A stretch of 64,000 bases of DNA from Channallabes apus. Lineage: Eukaryota > Chordata > Actinopteri > Siluriformes > Clariidae. Under the pieces are notes generated by a model. That model saw nothing but the letters and a program-made list of their open reading frames with translations, was not told where the DNA came from and did no database searches. Both the position numbers and the translations under genes were made by a program. Positions 21,559 through 34,300 of this stretch are shown in pieces (the stretch's first letter is position 1; every line of letters starts with the position of its first letter). The DNA is taken from assembly GCA_030522415.1 (NCBI GenBank), contig CM060130.1, positions 22,466,465 to 22,530,464 of the forward strand, in the 5' to 3' direction.

Positions 21559-24469
21559 TAGGACCAAAAAAATAAATAAATAAATCCGTGGCGACGGTTT
21601 TGCAATTTGTCCCCCGCACTCACAAATACTTAAACTGTTCCCTCAGTTTAACAAATCGTGGCCACGGATTAACAAACTGTATGCACAAATTTCCAATCCG
21701 TACGCTCAGATACCGTACTGTTTGCATATTTATTCTTAACATGAAGACTTATTTTGGTGATTTTATTACAAGCTTTTTACCCAGAGTTAGATGCATGCTG
21801 CACTGTTAATGTTATTATTAAATAACGCCTATTATTACATTGCATTTAGTTTGAGAGCAAAGTAATGAGAACATAAACTGTACATTATTTGTTTTGTATT
21901 GCTTTTTACCTTCTCCTCAAACTCACACTGCTTTGACTTTGATTTTCAAAGTCATCGGAACACCATTGTTTTCACACTGTACTATCTGTGATAGCATTTA
22001 GTTGCTGCTGTGTTCACACTGCACAATGAATTGGTGACAGGAGATTACACACTGCATGACTTTACAATAGGATGAATCGCCAACAACTCTGTCTGGTGTG
22101 CAAGCTACAGCCAAACGCACACAAGAAGTGATAAGGAAACAACGCAAGATCATGCTGACATTGTGGTCTATAATTCCTCCCTGAACAAATAATAATTAAA
22201 AAAAGATGACGTCCTTGTTTAAGATCCCATATGGTCAAAACTGAAATTTCATGGCTTTTTTCATGGTAACTGAGGTCTAGGGGCTATGTAACTACCATAT
22301 AAGTTTCAAAACAGTCAATCCACAGTAGAATGCACACAGCCTGCATAAAGTAGCTCTGCCTTTTCACGAGCTGCTGTGACATCCAATCTACTCAGTCACC
22401 GCTTTCAGTCACCATCAACCACAATCTCACCCTTCTTTTGCCAAAACTTCACGTCCATGTCATTGCTGAACAACAATAACATGAAAACAAGTCGAAAAAA
22501 CGCTGTTCAGTCGATAGATGTCGAAACTACATCATTACACAGGCTTCCGAACAACATTAATATAAAAGACCAGTGGCACGTCAGCTTCAGCATCTTTCAC
22601 ACAGCCATTCCATTAAACTTAAAAAATTTACATTTAAAATTTTATTTAGTTAATAGAAGTTAATTGATAAAGAAAATCTATTTATGACATTATTTTTGAC
22701 AGCATTATGATTATTTATTAAAACTTCAGACAACAACAATTAGTGCCACGAGGTTATTTGCAACACTATATGTTCTACAAAATAGAGGACTACACACCTT
22801 ACAGCGCAATATAATGTGGCTTTAGAAGAGGAAAGGTAGGATTAAGAAGTGAGCAAGTGATGAATTAGTATTATAGGTACCAAGCAGATACAGTAACAAT
22901 AATGGGTGCCCTACCTTATGCAGTCTCCATTGATGCCTAATAAACATTGATACAAGTAGGCTATGGTTAAAGTGGTGAACTTATAAAGTCTTAAATGTTT
23001 TGTTTTCCCTTCTCAACGCATTATGCATTTACTCACCAATAATGGCCTCCTTTTTAATTTGGTCAAGTCTCCAAGTCGAAGGTGCCCAGCAGCAGATTCC
23101 GTACCATGGCAGTAGCAGAGGTGGAAAGGCGGGCTGCTCTCTACGCTTCTGCCTGGCAAAACACCCCAGAGACCTTTATAACTTCAATCTGAAAAATTAT
23201 TTCACATCACAATATTAATTTATTGGCAACTTTTAGAAACTTTTCATGTTTCATACTTATTATGTTTAGCTTCCCAATAGTTAATAGGATTTTATGTATA
23301 AATGCAGATTAATGATAAAGATACATGCAGGGTAAAACTGCAACAGGAACAGTACAAAATAAAAACTGAAAAAAGACGGACATTCAGAGTAAAACAGTGC
23401 AAGATAAAAAAAAAAAACTGTACAAAACATATATGCAGGGTAAGCATTGGTGGGAGCAATGTCCAAGCAGTGTAGAGAAATATTTCTGTACGACTTCATT
23501 GTTTTGTGCTGTGTAGTATAGTATTGTAATAGCTGATCAGAGTGATCAACTCCCCATGTGCTGGTTGTACGCAGTCACAGTACATGGAAATGTCCTACAT
23601 AAGGCAGTATTTTAGCCACCTGGAACTTGCTTGTTTGTGCTAAATAACATTACCGATAGCAGTGTTATAAGCTAACCAAAATGGAGCCAAATACACATTA
23701 GCAACCATAATCTAAAGCTATCCAAAACAAGGTGAATATAAACATCTGTAAACTCCATAAGGCATTAGCTTAGCCACCGGGAAATATCATGTTTGTGCTA
23801 CATGAGGCAGCATGTTAGCATGATTTACCTAAACTATATAAATGGCATTGAAAGCCAATGTGTCACACAAGCTGACAAGAGCTAGCTGTAGTGAGGAAAA
23901 TATTTACTAATATTAGTTTAATATTATCAGAATAAGAGTTATATAAGACTTAATAACTTACCCAGTGTAGCATGGGTCTATTCTCTGTTCAAAATGCTCC
24001 AGTTCGTCATCGGAGTCACACAGTCTTCTTCTGAGGTAAATGTAAACTCCTCCAACTTTCCAGAACATTCTGAAGAGTTTCCTTGGATGTGTAAGCGCGT
24101 GCCATCTTCCAAAACGTGCAGAAAACTCACTGAATCGGAGTATTTTCAAGCCTGTCTCTCTCTGTTCGTTTTTCATGCCGGTGTCCGGGGGCGTGGTCTA
24201 GTATGTAAATTACCCGGACTGATTTCCGTGTGATTGGTGCGTGGGCGTGACCTGCCTCGGGTCATTAGCATATAAGTGTGACAGAAATTCTGTGCCTCTC
24301 CTTGGTTTATATGGATTACATAAACTGAGAATATTTGTTTTCAATGTGACTTGCATCATTTAAAAGTAGACACTTTAAGCTTTATATAGATATATTTCTC
24401 ATTTCAGTTAATTTTAGTGACGTGTTTCAAAAAGATTTTCACGGAGACTGAGGTTTCATATATGTGCAT
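21430..24469. other. Interval without a clear gene
   Basis: There is an A-run at 21526-21554, a CCGTGGCGACGG-bearing repeat-like patch (21580-21720), and non-coding sequence with A/T bias. One exon-like segment on the minus strand (23963-24176) is listed separately. Confidence 0.35.
23963..24176 (-). other. Possible 5' exon of an unidentified gene or transposon
   Basis: A minus-strand frame opens at ATG 24176. It includes CDSDDELEHFEQRIDPCYTG and ends at a canonical donor (CACTGG|GTAAGT) at 23962. An acidic DSDDE patch is seen. A second minus-strand segment ending in a donor (TTATTG|GTGAGT) lies near 23030-23040. I do not recognise the product. Confidence 0.25.
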
Positions 24470-24836
24470 ATATCCTCATATACTGTATATGGGCAATTAG
24501 GATTAGTTTTTTGCATTTTTTTTGTTAGTTCTTAGTTATTGCCTTGATAATAGAAAATATGAGCTAGGCATCATGTATGACAGTTGCCAAAGTGAGATAT
24601 GAGCTAAAATGACCAGATCCTGCCATAGGAGACATATCTTGTATGTACATATATTGCTTATATGTGGATATAAAGAAGCAATACAGGAGACCTATATGGC
24701 CTGTATATGCACATATATGCACCTCAATGTTGCCTACATGTGGCATATATACGCATATATGCAGCATATATATTATCATATATATGCATATATACTGCAT
24801 ATAGGTTTCATACTGTATATGCGCATATATCCTCAT
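24470..24836. repeat. AT-rich ATATGCATAT-type low-complexity array
   Basis: It is made of irregular repeats of CATATATGCA/ATATATACTG motifs and continues for about 50 bp past the SINE (25037-25080). The sequence style recalls the array at 1-345. Small ORFs here are chance products. Confidence 0.7.
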
Positions 24837-25037
24837 ATTTACATTTACATTTAGGCATTTGGCAGACGCTCTTATCCAGAGCGACTTACATTTTTATCTC
24901 ATTATACATCTGAGCAGTTGAGGGTTAAGGGCCTTGCTCAAGGGCCCAACAGTGGCAACTTGGTGGTTGTGGGGTTTGAACCTGGGATCTTCCGAACCAT
25001 AGTCCAATGCCTTAACCACTGAGCTACCCTGGCCCCA
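24837..25037 (-). mobile_element. tRNA-headed SINE inserted in the AT array
   Basis: On the minus strand it begins GGGGCCAGGGTAGCTCAGTG with GTTAAGGC and GGTTCAAACCC (A- and B-box-like). It ends in the fish SINE tail GTCGCTCTGGATAAGAGCGT and CTGCCAAATGCCTAAATG. It is flanked on both sides by the ATAT array, which therefore predates it. Related pieces are at 7945-8040 and 43613-43655. Confidence 0.8.
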
Positions 25038-25304
25038 TATAGATGCGGTTATATGCGCATATATACTGCATAGAAGTATGTGCTCTCATGTATAGAAGCA
25101 CATGTTGTCCTTCACCTGCCATGATTGGTGTCTGTCATGTGACAGGGCAAAGATCACTCATGGGTGGGGCTTCCAATAACACAAATGTTTAATTCTAGAT
25201 CAACATGTGTAATTGCTGTTTAAAAAACTATTTGTGTTGTGGAATTTAAATTTGTTTCACATAAAGGCTTAGGCTTATCTGATTTAATCATTATTGTCCT
25301 ACAG

Positions 25305-26659
25305 TCCACCACCAGAGAACAACATAATCACCACAATGAAGTAAGTAAGTGATTCTGTATTAAATGATTTATTATTAATTTTCAGTGGGTGGAGAATCGT
25401 CTAGTCCACATTCTCCAGTGTCGGTTCCTGTAGCAGAACTGAGGCTGGTGCTGCTGGGGAGGACGGGGTCTGGGAAGAGTGCAGCAGGAAAAACCATCCT
25501 GAGCAGAGAGGAGAGGAACCAGGCTGCTACATCTACAGCTACATCTACATCCACCCAGCAGAGTGAGAGCACACAAGGGGAGGTGGCTGGGAGGAAGGTG
25601 ACTGTGGTGGACACTCCTGACTGGTTCTCTCCTGGACTCTCTCTGGAGAAACTGAGGCACGACGTGGGACTCTGTGTCCATCTGTCTGCTCCAGGACCCC
25701 ACGCCATCCTCCTGGTCATATCTGTAAAGCAGCCTACAGGAGATGAGAGAGGGATGCTGGAGAAAATGGAGGAGATTTTTGGAGAGAGATGTTGGAGAAA
25801 CACCATGATCATATTCAGTGTTACTGATGAACTTCAGAAGAAGAACATTGAGGAGTTTATCCAATCAGGAGACCAAGAGGTTCAGAGACTTGTAGAGAAA
25901 TGTGGGAACAGGTTTCACTGTCTCAACATTAAGGAGAGTGGAGATGGTTGTCAGGTCACAGAGCTGCTGGAGAAGATAGAGAAGATGGTGGAAGGAAGCA
26001 GAGTGAAATTCTACAGCACTGAGATCTACCTGGAGACAGAATCTCAGATTAGAGCGATGGAGACTAAGATCCTAAAGGAAAGAGAGGGGAAAAGGTTGAG
26101 AGTGGAGATGGAAGTGAAGGAAAAACTAGATAAGGAGGTGCAGGACTCTCTGAGAAAAATGGAAGGAATAATCCAGGAGCATGAAGGAGACATCAGACAA
26201 CTGAATGACCGAACAACTGAACTGGAGAGAAAGATGAAAGAAGAGAGAGATGAAGAGAAAAAGAGTGAACTTGAGAGGGAGTTAAAACGAGAGGTAGAGC
26301 GAAGGACAGAAATGGAAAAAAAGCACCAACAGGAGATGGAGGAGATCAGGGAGGTGTATGAAGGAGAGGTCAGGATGGAGACAGAGAGAAACCTCATGAA
26401 GATCATCCTGCCTGAACTCCAGAGAAACATTTTGGCCTCAAAAACAAAGATGCAGGAAGAGTTCAGCAGACAGATGGAGGAGAAGAACAGAGAGCTGGAG
26501 ACTCTTAAACAGAAACATTCAGATCTCACAGAGACTCACAATGTGCTTAAAGAGGTTTATGAGAAAACTGTGACAAGCAGCTCAGAGTCAGAGAGAGCAG
26601 CTGTAACAGGAGAGGCATCGAAGGGAATTTCTGAGAAATTTAAAGAATTCTTTCACTGA
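25305..26659 (+). CDS. GIMAP/AIG1-family GTPase, last two exons
   Basis: The main exon 25386-26659 follows acceptor TTTTCAG. It encodes an AIG1-type GTP-binding domain, numbered here from the ATG at the splice junction. G1 P-loop GRTGSGKS is at residues 25-32, G3 DTPDW at 76-80, and the AIG1 region runs to about 215. A long charged coiled coil of about 180 residues follows (MEEIREVYEGEVRMETERN-type). The stop is at 26657. A short exon 25305-25344 lies upstream (acceptor GTCCTACAG). With the donor after 25344 it reads in frame (TREQHNHHNEV) into the main exon, so the true start is probably further upstream. GIMAPs are lymphocyte-associated septin-like GTPases on organelle membranes. No transmembrane segment is seen. 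Confidence 0.85.
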
Positions 26660-26713
26660 ATAACAGAGTTCATAAAGCCGCAGACACTCAACCAGACAGA
26701 GACTAATGTGCTA

Positions 26714-27351
26714 TTCTCACGGGACTAGTATTACCTGGAGACCTCGTGTGATTTGTAATAATTGTGGAGGTTGTCTGTGATCTTAGTCATGTGTGAATCG
26801 GCCATGTCTGTAATTTGTAAAGTAAAAATTCCTCCGCAAATGATCTGCCATATTTCAGTGAACACTGAGGTCCTGTGATAATATTAGTCCCGTGTCAATC
26901 AGCATGTCTGTGATATGACCAGGACTTGGTGAAGTTGTCTATCAATTTTTCAAGGTTTTTGTTTCCCGCGCGCCTTTTTATCCGTCTTCCGTGAAGAATT
27001 GAGGCTGCGTTGGAGTGTTTTGAGAATATTTTGTCATATCACTACAGTATACCATACAACAATACAACAGGCACGATAACTATATTTGTTTCATCTCACC
27101 GCACATTCATACATTTTCTCTCTGTCTCACACACAGTCTGCACACACACATACACACACAAACACAGACCTCCTCTTTTCATTGTAACACACTTTCCAGG
27201 ATATTTTCCTGTATATTCAGGATAAGTCAGTAAATTTGAGTAAAATCACAGGCTTCGCTTATCCAGTGCGAATGCGCCACATGAAATGTAGATGTGGGGG
27301 AGTAATTTCTAAATCACACGGGGTTCCCAAATGATACTAATCCCGTGTGAA
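26714..27351. mobile_element. MITE-like element with ~40-bp inverted termini
   Basis: The left end TTCTCACGGGACTAGTATTA (26714) and the segment ending at 27351 are inverted repeats over about 40 bp with some mismatches. Both contain CACGGG, TAGTAT and CGTGTGATTT. The interior is non-coding and has further CCCGTGT copies. It lies about 50 bp past the GIMAP stop codon, probably in the 3' UTR. The superfamily is unknown. Confidence 0.65.
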
Positions 27352-28812
27352 CATAAGTGTGCAATCCATGCACAGTATATAACTTATGTCAAAACACACA
27401 CACACACACACACACTAGGATAAGGTACCTCTCAATGAGTTCCTGTTATCATGAAGCTCCTCCCTACCGATTCAGCTTCCTCTCCTCCTCCTCCTCCTCA
27501 TTCTGCCCTTCACTCCGGCCCTCATCATCGATTACACTTCACTCCTGCTCTCCTGTATGACTCTACACCTGATCTTCTACACCTGTCTGATGAAGCTGCA
27601 CAATGAAGAGGAGGTGACTGCAGCAGTGTCTTACGCTGTCAGCAGACAAATAAATGGGTCCCTGTCTCTCCGTTTATTTTTTTTAATTAATCAATAAATA
27701 TAATAATAATAATTTGTATCAGCACCAAATTGCATTAATAAGCTAAAACTGTTTTTACATTACAAAAACTCTGTTGTGCTACATCCTCAAAACACTAGTT
27801 GCTGCTATAATTTTTATTATAACATTAAGAATCACAATCACCAGACTTGAACAATTTTCTTTTTTTTTATTTTAAATCATGGCCGGTCATACAAGCATTT
27901 CACTGCATATCATACTGTGTATGACTGTATATGAATCTACGTGACGAATAAAATTTTAATTTGATTTCAAACAAAAAAAAAGTGTCCGAGAACCTGCTGA
28001 TTTTTACTGTAAGTGCAGATCGCTTGATGGTTTTACAGATGTTTTCTGTCCTTTATTGGTTTGTTTGTTTGCCTGTTTTTGTGTTTGTATGTTTTCATTA
28101 AAAACATAAAAATATATTTTGGTGGGACGGTCTGAGCAATTCTGTAAATCCATATTCGACATAATTTGAATGTATTTCGCATCACTGATTAACACTGCCA
28201 TGTTGTAGCCATATACTGTATGGTTCTCATATGCTATGATCTCAGTAAAACTAGACATTTTGTTCCTGTTTTGTACAATTTCTTTATGAAATCATCCTTC
28301 ATTTTTACATGATCATTGTTTTCAAACCCATTTTTTATCTCTTATAACTAAGTGGTGCTTTTATTGTCCAAATGTAGCTTCATTTAAGATTCTTATTTAA
28401 CAAAATAGTTTTAGCCATCATGAAAGAAAACTGATGAAGATTAAATATATAAATTTAAATGATCTGCTAAAGAAGAAACAGAGAGAGGAATTGAGCACTG
28501 AGTTCTACATTACACTACATCATGGCTGGGTTTGTAAATCTCGTGTCCCTCGGCTATTAGACTCTGAGGCCCTTATTGGGACTCTGTTACTGATTAACAA
28601 CAGGGTAAGATAAGTGTGTCTTTATCTCTGTAGTAATATGATGTTCTGGTGTTTCTTATGGTAATGAATCAGTGGGTGTTATGTTGGGGTCTGAATCCTC
28701 AAAGTAAAGGATCAGTAATAAACAGTAGCACAGCACTCCTCAGGAATCATTTATTCATATAACAGGTTTGTGTTCCACATGCAGTTTGAGGAAAAATGTC
28801 TTTCCTCAGCAT
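27352..28812. other. Non-coding interval
   Basis: It holds a CA repeat (27394-27416) and CTC-rich sequence (27480-27505). A LINE 3' tail fragment at 27882-27962 is listed separately. No coding exon is recognised. Confidence 0.4.
27882..27962 (+). repeat. 3' tail fragment of the Rex1/Babar-like LINE
   Basis: It contains GGTCATACAAGCATTTCACT and ACTGTGTATGACTGTATATG, ending GACGAATAAAATTTTAATTT. This matches the complement of the LINE 3' end at about 45990-46075. It is a severely 5'-truncated copy. Confidence 0.75.
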
Positions 28813-29145
28813 CAGTAGTGTTATGTCCAGGTACAGATTAACCATGTAACAATCAATCACAATAATGTATCTGATAAGGGAACTCACAGGCCACATGGCA
28901 AGAATGAGCCTGAAACCAGAGACAAAGTACAAAAGACACATTACAAGGTGCTGGATCATCCAGATGGTTTCAGAAATAGAAAGAAAAAAAATATCCTTAG
29001 CGAAATTGATTTCTGTTTTTATAAATAAAAATTATTGAGAGCTATATTTGTATAATCACATGATGATTACAAAAAGAAAGGCATATGAAATATATGTGAA
29101 TTTTTAAGCATTTAAAAATTAAAAGAAAAATATCCATTCATATCA
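28813..29145. repeat. Dispersed repeat, copy 2 (no SINE)
   Basis: It is colinear with 2970-3252 joined to 3642-3680. The site occupied by a SINE in copy 1 is empty here (ATATGTGAATTTTTAAGC). Confidence 0.8.
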
Positions 29146-29607
29146 TTCAGGGAGAAGAGACGTGACCTCCTGAATGATCATTTTGTTATTAGCTGGTGAT
29201 CTTCCTGCAGATCCATCAGGTAATCCGTTGGCCGATCGAAACAGCCCAGCCACACATTTTTCATCATTAATGTGAATACAGAGAGGCATAAGGCTTATGA
29301 AATTGTCCTACAAATGGCAAGTCTTGTCATGATACACATTCAAACGTGAATTTCTTCGGCACTCCACATTTCTCCGCGGTTTGATTTCATCGCGAGTCGC
29401 TTGAAAAATTTACTGGAGTCAACAGGAAGTGAAAAGAATTTTACCCATAACCGCGTATCTCTTATACCCAAAGTGCATTAAACTATACCATTTCGTCAGA
29501 TTTGGTTTGGTTGCTTTTACACCAGACGAACTGTACCAAAGTAGAGCGGATAAAGCGGTCCGAGACCACCCCGTCAGGCAGGTCTCGGATCGATTGATTT
29601 GGTGCGC
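29146..29607 (-). mobile_element. Harbinger-type element fragment
   Basis: On the minus strand it matches 57960-58400 of the complete Harbinger element. Shared blocks include CGGATCGATTGATTTGGTGC, CCGCGGTTTGATTTCATCGC-type sequence and the Myb/SANT-like coding piece. Its outer part is cut off by the solo LTR at 29608. Confidence 0.75.
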
Positions 29608-30534
29608 TGTTACGACCCCCGGTCTAGGGTCAAGGGACGCAACAAAGAAAATAATAAATTGATTATAAATAAATTAATCTTGCAACCAAGAATTCAGTGC
29701 GTGAGTTTTTATTGTTATACACACGCACTCACACATACAGGAAGCTCTGGGCTTCAGGATTGAGCCAAGCCAAAACAATAAACAAACCCCCCCCCTCTAT
29801 CTCCACCCTCAAGCTAACTAAACTACCAAAAGAAAAGAATATAAATCAAAATACAGCAACTAAACTAACTATCTAGCTACTTACAATAAACAGGAGAAAA
29901 CAGGGGACAACAAAAATGGCGCCCAACCCCTACTGCTTCCTTGCAACTATGTACAAGTACAAAAAGAACAAAACAATATATATATACACAATATTTACAA
30001 TACAGAAAAAGAAAGAAACTATATACGATAGCGGGAGGAACACCTCCATCCACGCTAACACAAACAAACAAAAAGAAAACCCAAAAACAACAAACAGGAA
30101 GGAGAGAGGCAAGGCGTGACACACAGGCTCTCTCTCCCACCAAACAAACAAACAATAACACACACACAATCAAAACAAATACAAAATAACAAACAAATAC
30201 ACAATCACACTCCAACACACAGTCAATCACACAATCACACACCAACACTCCAACACACAGTCAATCACACAATCACACACCAACACTCCAACACACAGTC
30301 AATCACTCACCAGTCAATCACACTCCAACACTCCAACAACAATCACACAAACACAGTTCAACAATCCAACAATTCAACAGAGCACGGAAGTCACACACAA
30401 GGTATAAGTCGCGCACTTCCTGCTTCCACTCGCCAGCTTAAGACAAGTGGTGCTCGCTGCAGAGCCAAATGGGAGGAGCTGGAGCTCCAGCTCCCCCTCG
30501 CTAGATCTAGTGGGCGGGGCTTGAGACGCTATCA
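29608..30534 (-). mobile_element. Solo LTR inserted in the Harbinger fragment
   Basis: Read on the minus strand, the 927 bp start TGATAGCGTCTCAAGC and end GGGGGTCGTAACA. A TATA-like CTTATACC is near 30405 and AATAAAAACTCACG near 29708. Flanks TGCGC (29603-29607) and AGCGC (30535-30539) fit a 5-bp duplication with one mismatch. It carries internal tandem repeats of CAATCACACACCAACACTCC (about 30186-30320). Family not identified. Confidence 0.65.
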
Positions 30535-30539
30535 AGCGC

Positions 30540-31310
30540 TACCAAGTGGATGTTAATGTCAGTGCAGGTTCAACCATAACGGAAGTAAATGCTTATCTTT
30601 CTCTAATATTTGTCAAGATTAGGATTTATTCTTTTCAGCATGGCCAGTACCATTTTTGTGACTAACGGCATTACGTAAATATTTTAATAATGCTTTATTG
30701 CCCACAAATAGTGTAGTTTTACGCAAATACTTGATACGAACATTACTCACTCTATATATGTGTGTGTTTCTAATAACTTTCTAAACGTTGTATTTATGTA
30801 AGCTTGTCTTATTTACTACTTATAAGGATGAATAGTTTCCTCACTTTTTAAGTGGCTTTGGATAAAACCGTTTGCTAACTATCTGTGCACCCCTCTTTAA
30901 TTCATCAACTATTCTAAAGCATCTGATTAATAATGTAATAAATAATGAAGTTTATTTAAATTGAATTTTGACTATAATTTTAAACAGACTCCACCTTTAT
31001 GTGATAGGCTACACATTATGCTATTTTTTACGTTTTATTATTATTATTTTAAATGGAAATAAGTGACCAGTCCAGTAGCCTAAAACCAGCCATGCAACTT
31101 CATTTAATGGTCACAAACTCCACTGTCCTACAAGTTTTTTGCTGGATTTATTTGTTTCTGTTAACCTAAAACAGGAAAATGTGCATCTAAACACAAAATA
31201 AATCTTAAATTTAGATAAAATGTCATAATAAGAAGTCATAAAATTATAAATATATTTCAAGAACACAACACAAAAATCAATATTTACATTACAGTACCCC
31301 ACTAGTACAT
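30540..31310. other. No feature recognised
   Basis: AT-rich sequence downstream of the minus-strand protease gene. It probably includes its 3' UTR and flanking sequence. The only weak repeat trace is TGGCTTTGGATAAAACCG near 30852, recalling the common SINE tail. Confidence 0.3.
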
Positions 31311-34300
31311 TCACAAGTGAGGGTTGTGTAAACAAGACACACGGATGTCTCTTTTGTCTCGTACTTCCTGCAAGAAAATGTCCATGTCCTCAACTCTCTG
31401 AAAAGTAAAAAGAAAGGGAGTCCAAATTTCTTCTTCATCCCTTTCACCTTCATAAAACATTGTGTTTAGGAACAAGTCTCGCATTGTGATAGCCAACAAT
31501 GCATCTTCCTCCTTCATCTTCAGGATCTTTGCCAGTTCAATTTTCCCAGCAAATTGGTGTTGGTTCTCCTCCACCCACTTACAGGCCAGCAAAATGTTTT
31601 TCATCACCACTGAGTCCTGTGTGCAAGATAAGGATTCCAATAATAATGTAATTAGTGAAGTTCTGCTTATAAACACCTATATAAAACAGAAAAGGTAAAT
31701 GCATAAACGATTTAAGCAATACATAAACATTGTGTCTACATACATAGATTCCTGTGGTTGGGGTGATCTCCATGCTATCTGACTCAGCTGGAGTGACTTC
31801 CATCATGTCATCTGGATTTGGTAGTTGTTCCTGGGTGACTAGTTGTTGGATTTGACTGTGGCAAGTGACAAACATTAGGCATGGTTTTAGGCATGCATTG
31901 TTTATATATTGTCTGCACACTGGAAATCCACAGTATGGATGTTTAAATCAAAAGTATGATTATCAGTACCATACCTTGTCAGAGGAAATGTCTGAATTAA
32001 CTGATAGCACCACCACTTCCTGATTATAGGCATGTCAGACTAATAAAAGATAGCAATTGAAAGGCTTAGTCTTTTTTTGAATGTCTTTTTGCTTTATAAA
32101 TAACCATAAATTGATGCAAACTCACCGCAGCAAAATCAAATGGCTTTGAGAGCGTAACATGGAGTGCATACTAAAAAACAAAACCAAAACTTTATTAACA
32201 AATGTGGTGTTTAGCACACAAACACAGCTGCATAGCAATTATAAGACCACTTACCATCAACATGAATACCCCACAATCAATTCCTCCAAGCTGAAGAGGC
32301 GCACCCTGTAAATTTTAGACAATTTACAATTAGACCATATTCAATAAATACATTATATAGCTGTCATGTCCGGTAAATGTTTTTATTTAGTTTTGTCTTT
32401 GTTTATAGTTTTGTTAAAAAAGTGCACTTTAAACTCAGTTCACCCATAGCGGGTTATTTGTGACATCTGTGCACTGCATTCTTTCGTAACACTCACCTAC
32501 AGATATGAAAAGTTCACAAGCAAATAAGTTAAAAAGCTGTACCTCAAAATCTGCCAGTACAGACATGTTCCAGTGGCCAGGTGAAATGTGACTTGCCAGT
32601 TTTCTAAAGGAATTACAGGCAGTCAGATGTAAACAAAGATGTATTTGACCATATTGCAATAAAAATGTTGGAGCTTTATGTTAGAGCCAGGGGTTTGTGT
32701 TTTACCATGATTAAATTATAATTAGATAATACTGAAAACCATAACTGGCTGAAACATAAAAATATGAACTCAAACAGATCCACCATACATTTCATAATGC
32801 GCTACACATTTCAGTTCATGAAGTCGAATGAAAGTACTATTCCATCACTCTCCAACCCTGTAAAAAAAAACACAATTTTATAGCCAGTTCATTTAAAATG
32901 TGGAAAAGACTATTACATAATAAAAGCTGGTTTGTATAAGAACACAGACATTCATTTGTTTTAGTATGAACTCCAAACACATGCATGTTATTAGTTTGAA
33001 CACAGAACGTCTCGGGTTACATTTCTGTAACCCTGTTCCCTGAAAGGCGGGAACGAGATGCTGCGTGAAAACGCTATGGGAACCAGTTTGTCGCGTTGCC
33101 GGTCGTTGAAGCATGCTGTGAAAACACGCCAAAGTTTTTGGCTATATATAACCTCGACAGGTGACGTCATCTGATTAGATGTAGGTGGAGGTTATAAAAA
33201 CAGGTGAGCCGGCAACGACCTCAGATTAATTTGTCTGAACAGCCGTCCGGTCACGTGGTAGTGCGGCATTGCGACGCAGCATCTCGTTCCCGCCTTTCAG
33301 GGAACAGGGTTACAGAAATGTAACCCGAGACGTTCCCTAGCAAGGCTACACTCGATGCTGCGTGAAAACGCTATGGGAACGAGAATACCAACGCCGCCGC
33401 ACTACAGGTGTCTGGACCCCAAGGTTGTGTAGCGTGTGCGCACAAAGCCAAGAAGGTCTCAGAGCTATGCCTGGGCAGCTAACTCGGGGGCAGTGAGCCC
33501 GGAGTAGCATGAACATCCAGATTTATAAATGTAAGAAATGTGTGCGGGGAGGAACCAACCCTTCGCGCCACACAATTACTGCAGGGGATACCTCCTGCTG
33601 GTGAGACTGGGATGATCACCCTGGTTGGGTGAGCCCTGCTTCCCAGAGGCGAAGTGAACCCACGCGCCTCATAGGAGAGGGCAATATGCATCTCTCACCC
33701 AGTATAGTGGCGCTCTGACTTACGCCACTAGCTGATGCGGTGGACGTGAATCTGAAGAGCACATACTGGATAGTAAGTGAAGTTTCTCCTGCTCCGAAGC
33801 TGTAAAAGGCGGAGGACAGAAGGCTTCAAACAATGCAGCTAAGAAAATCCTGAGGGTACTAGGGCACAAGCCCAAGGACAAGCTTTTACTGCAGAAGCTC
33901 CAGCACTGAAACATTTTGGCAGTGGACTGGGTCTACCTGCTTGGCACACACTTGTTGCAGGGAATACCTCTTGCTAATCCAATAGCTGAGGCGATCCCCT
34001 GGTTGAATGAGCCCTGATTCCTAGAGGCGAAGTGAGCCCACGCGCCTCATAGGAGAGGGCAATAGCATCTGACCTACGCCACTAGCTGATGCGGTGGACG
34101 TAGATATGAAGAGCACAAGCTGGACACAGCAAGTGAAGTCTCTCCTGCTCCGAAGCTGTAAGCGCGGAGGACAGAAGGCTTCAAAAGCAATAGGGTGCCT
34201 GTTGGGTTTATAGTTAGCTTTTGGAAGATAGTTGAGAGAGGATGCAGTTACGCACGTCCTGAAAGTGCTAGGGCATAGACCCGAGGACGGAAACTCCAGC

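Noticed and set aside
23030..23180. P2X7-like or piggyBac-like exon on the minus strand
   Set aside because: Residues looked vaguely suggestive (LCYC, acidic patch upstream) but no motif held up, so it is kept only as an unidentified exon candidate at 23963-24176.
25375..25864. Minus-strand ORFs of 145-160 codons over the GIMAP exon
   Set aside because: They are antisense shadows of a clear GTPase-coding exon with P-loop and DTP motifs.
30116..30556. 146-codon ORF rich in HTPTHSQSH
   Set aside because: It is a translation of the tandem CAATCACAC repeats within a solo LTR on the other strand.
32540..32605. SPGHW in exon 32543-32603 as the catalytic His of the Ulp1-like protease
   Set aside because: It lies after the Asp-bearing exon. 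The order His-Asp-Gln-Cys is satisfied by LESGHW in the exon at 38621-38686 instead.
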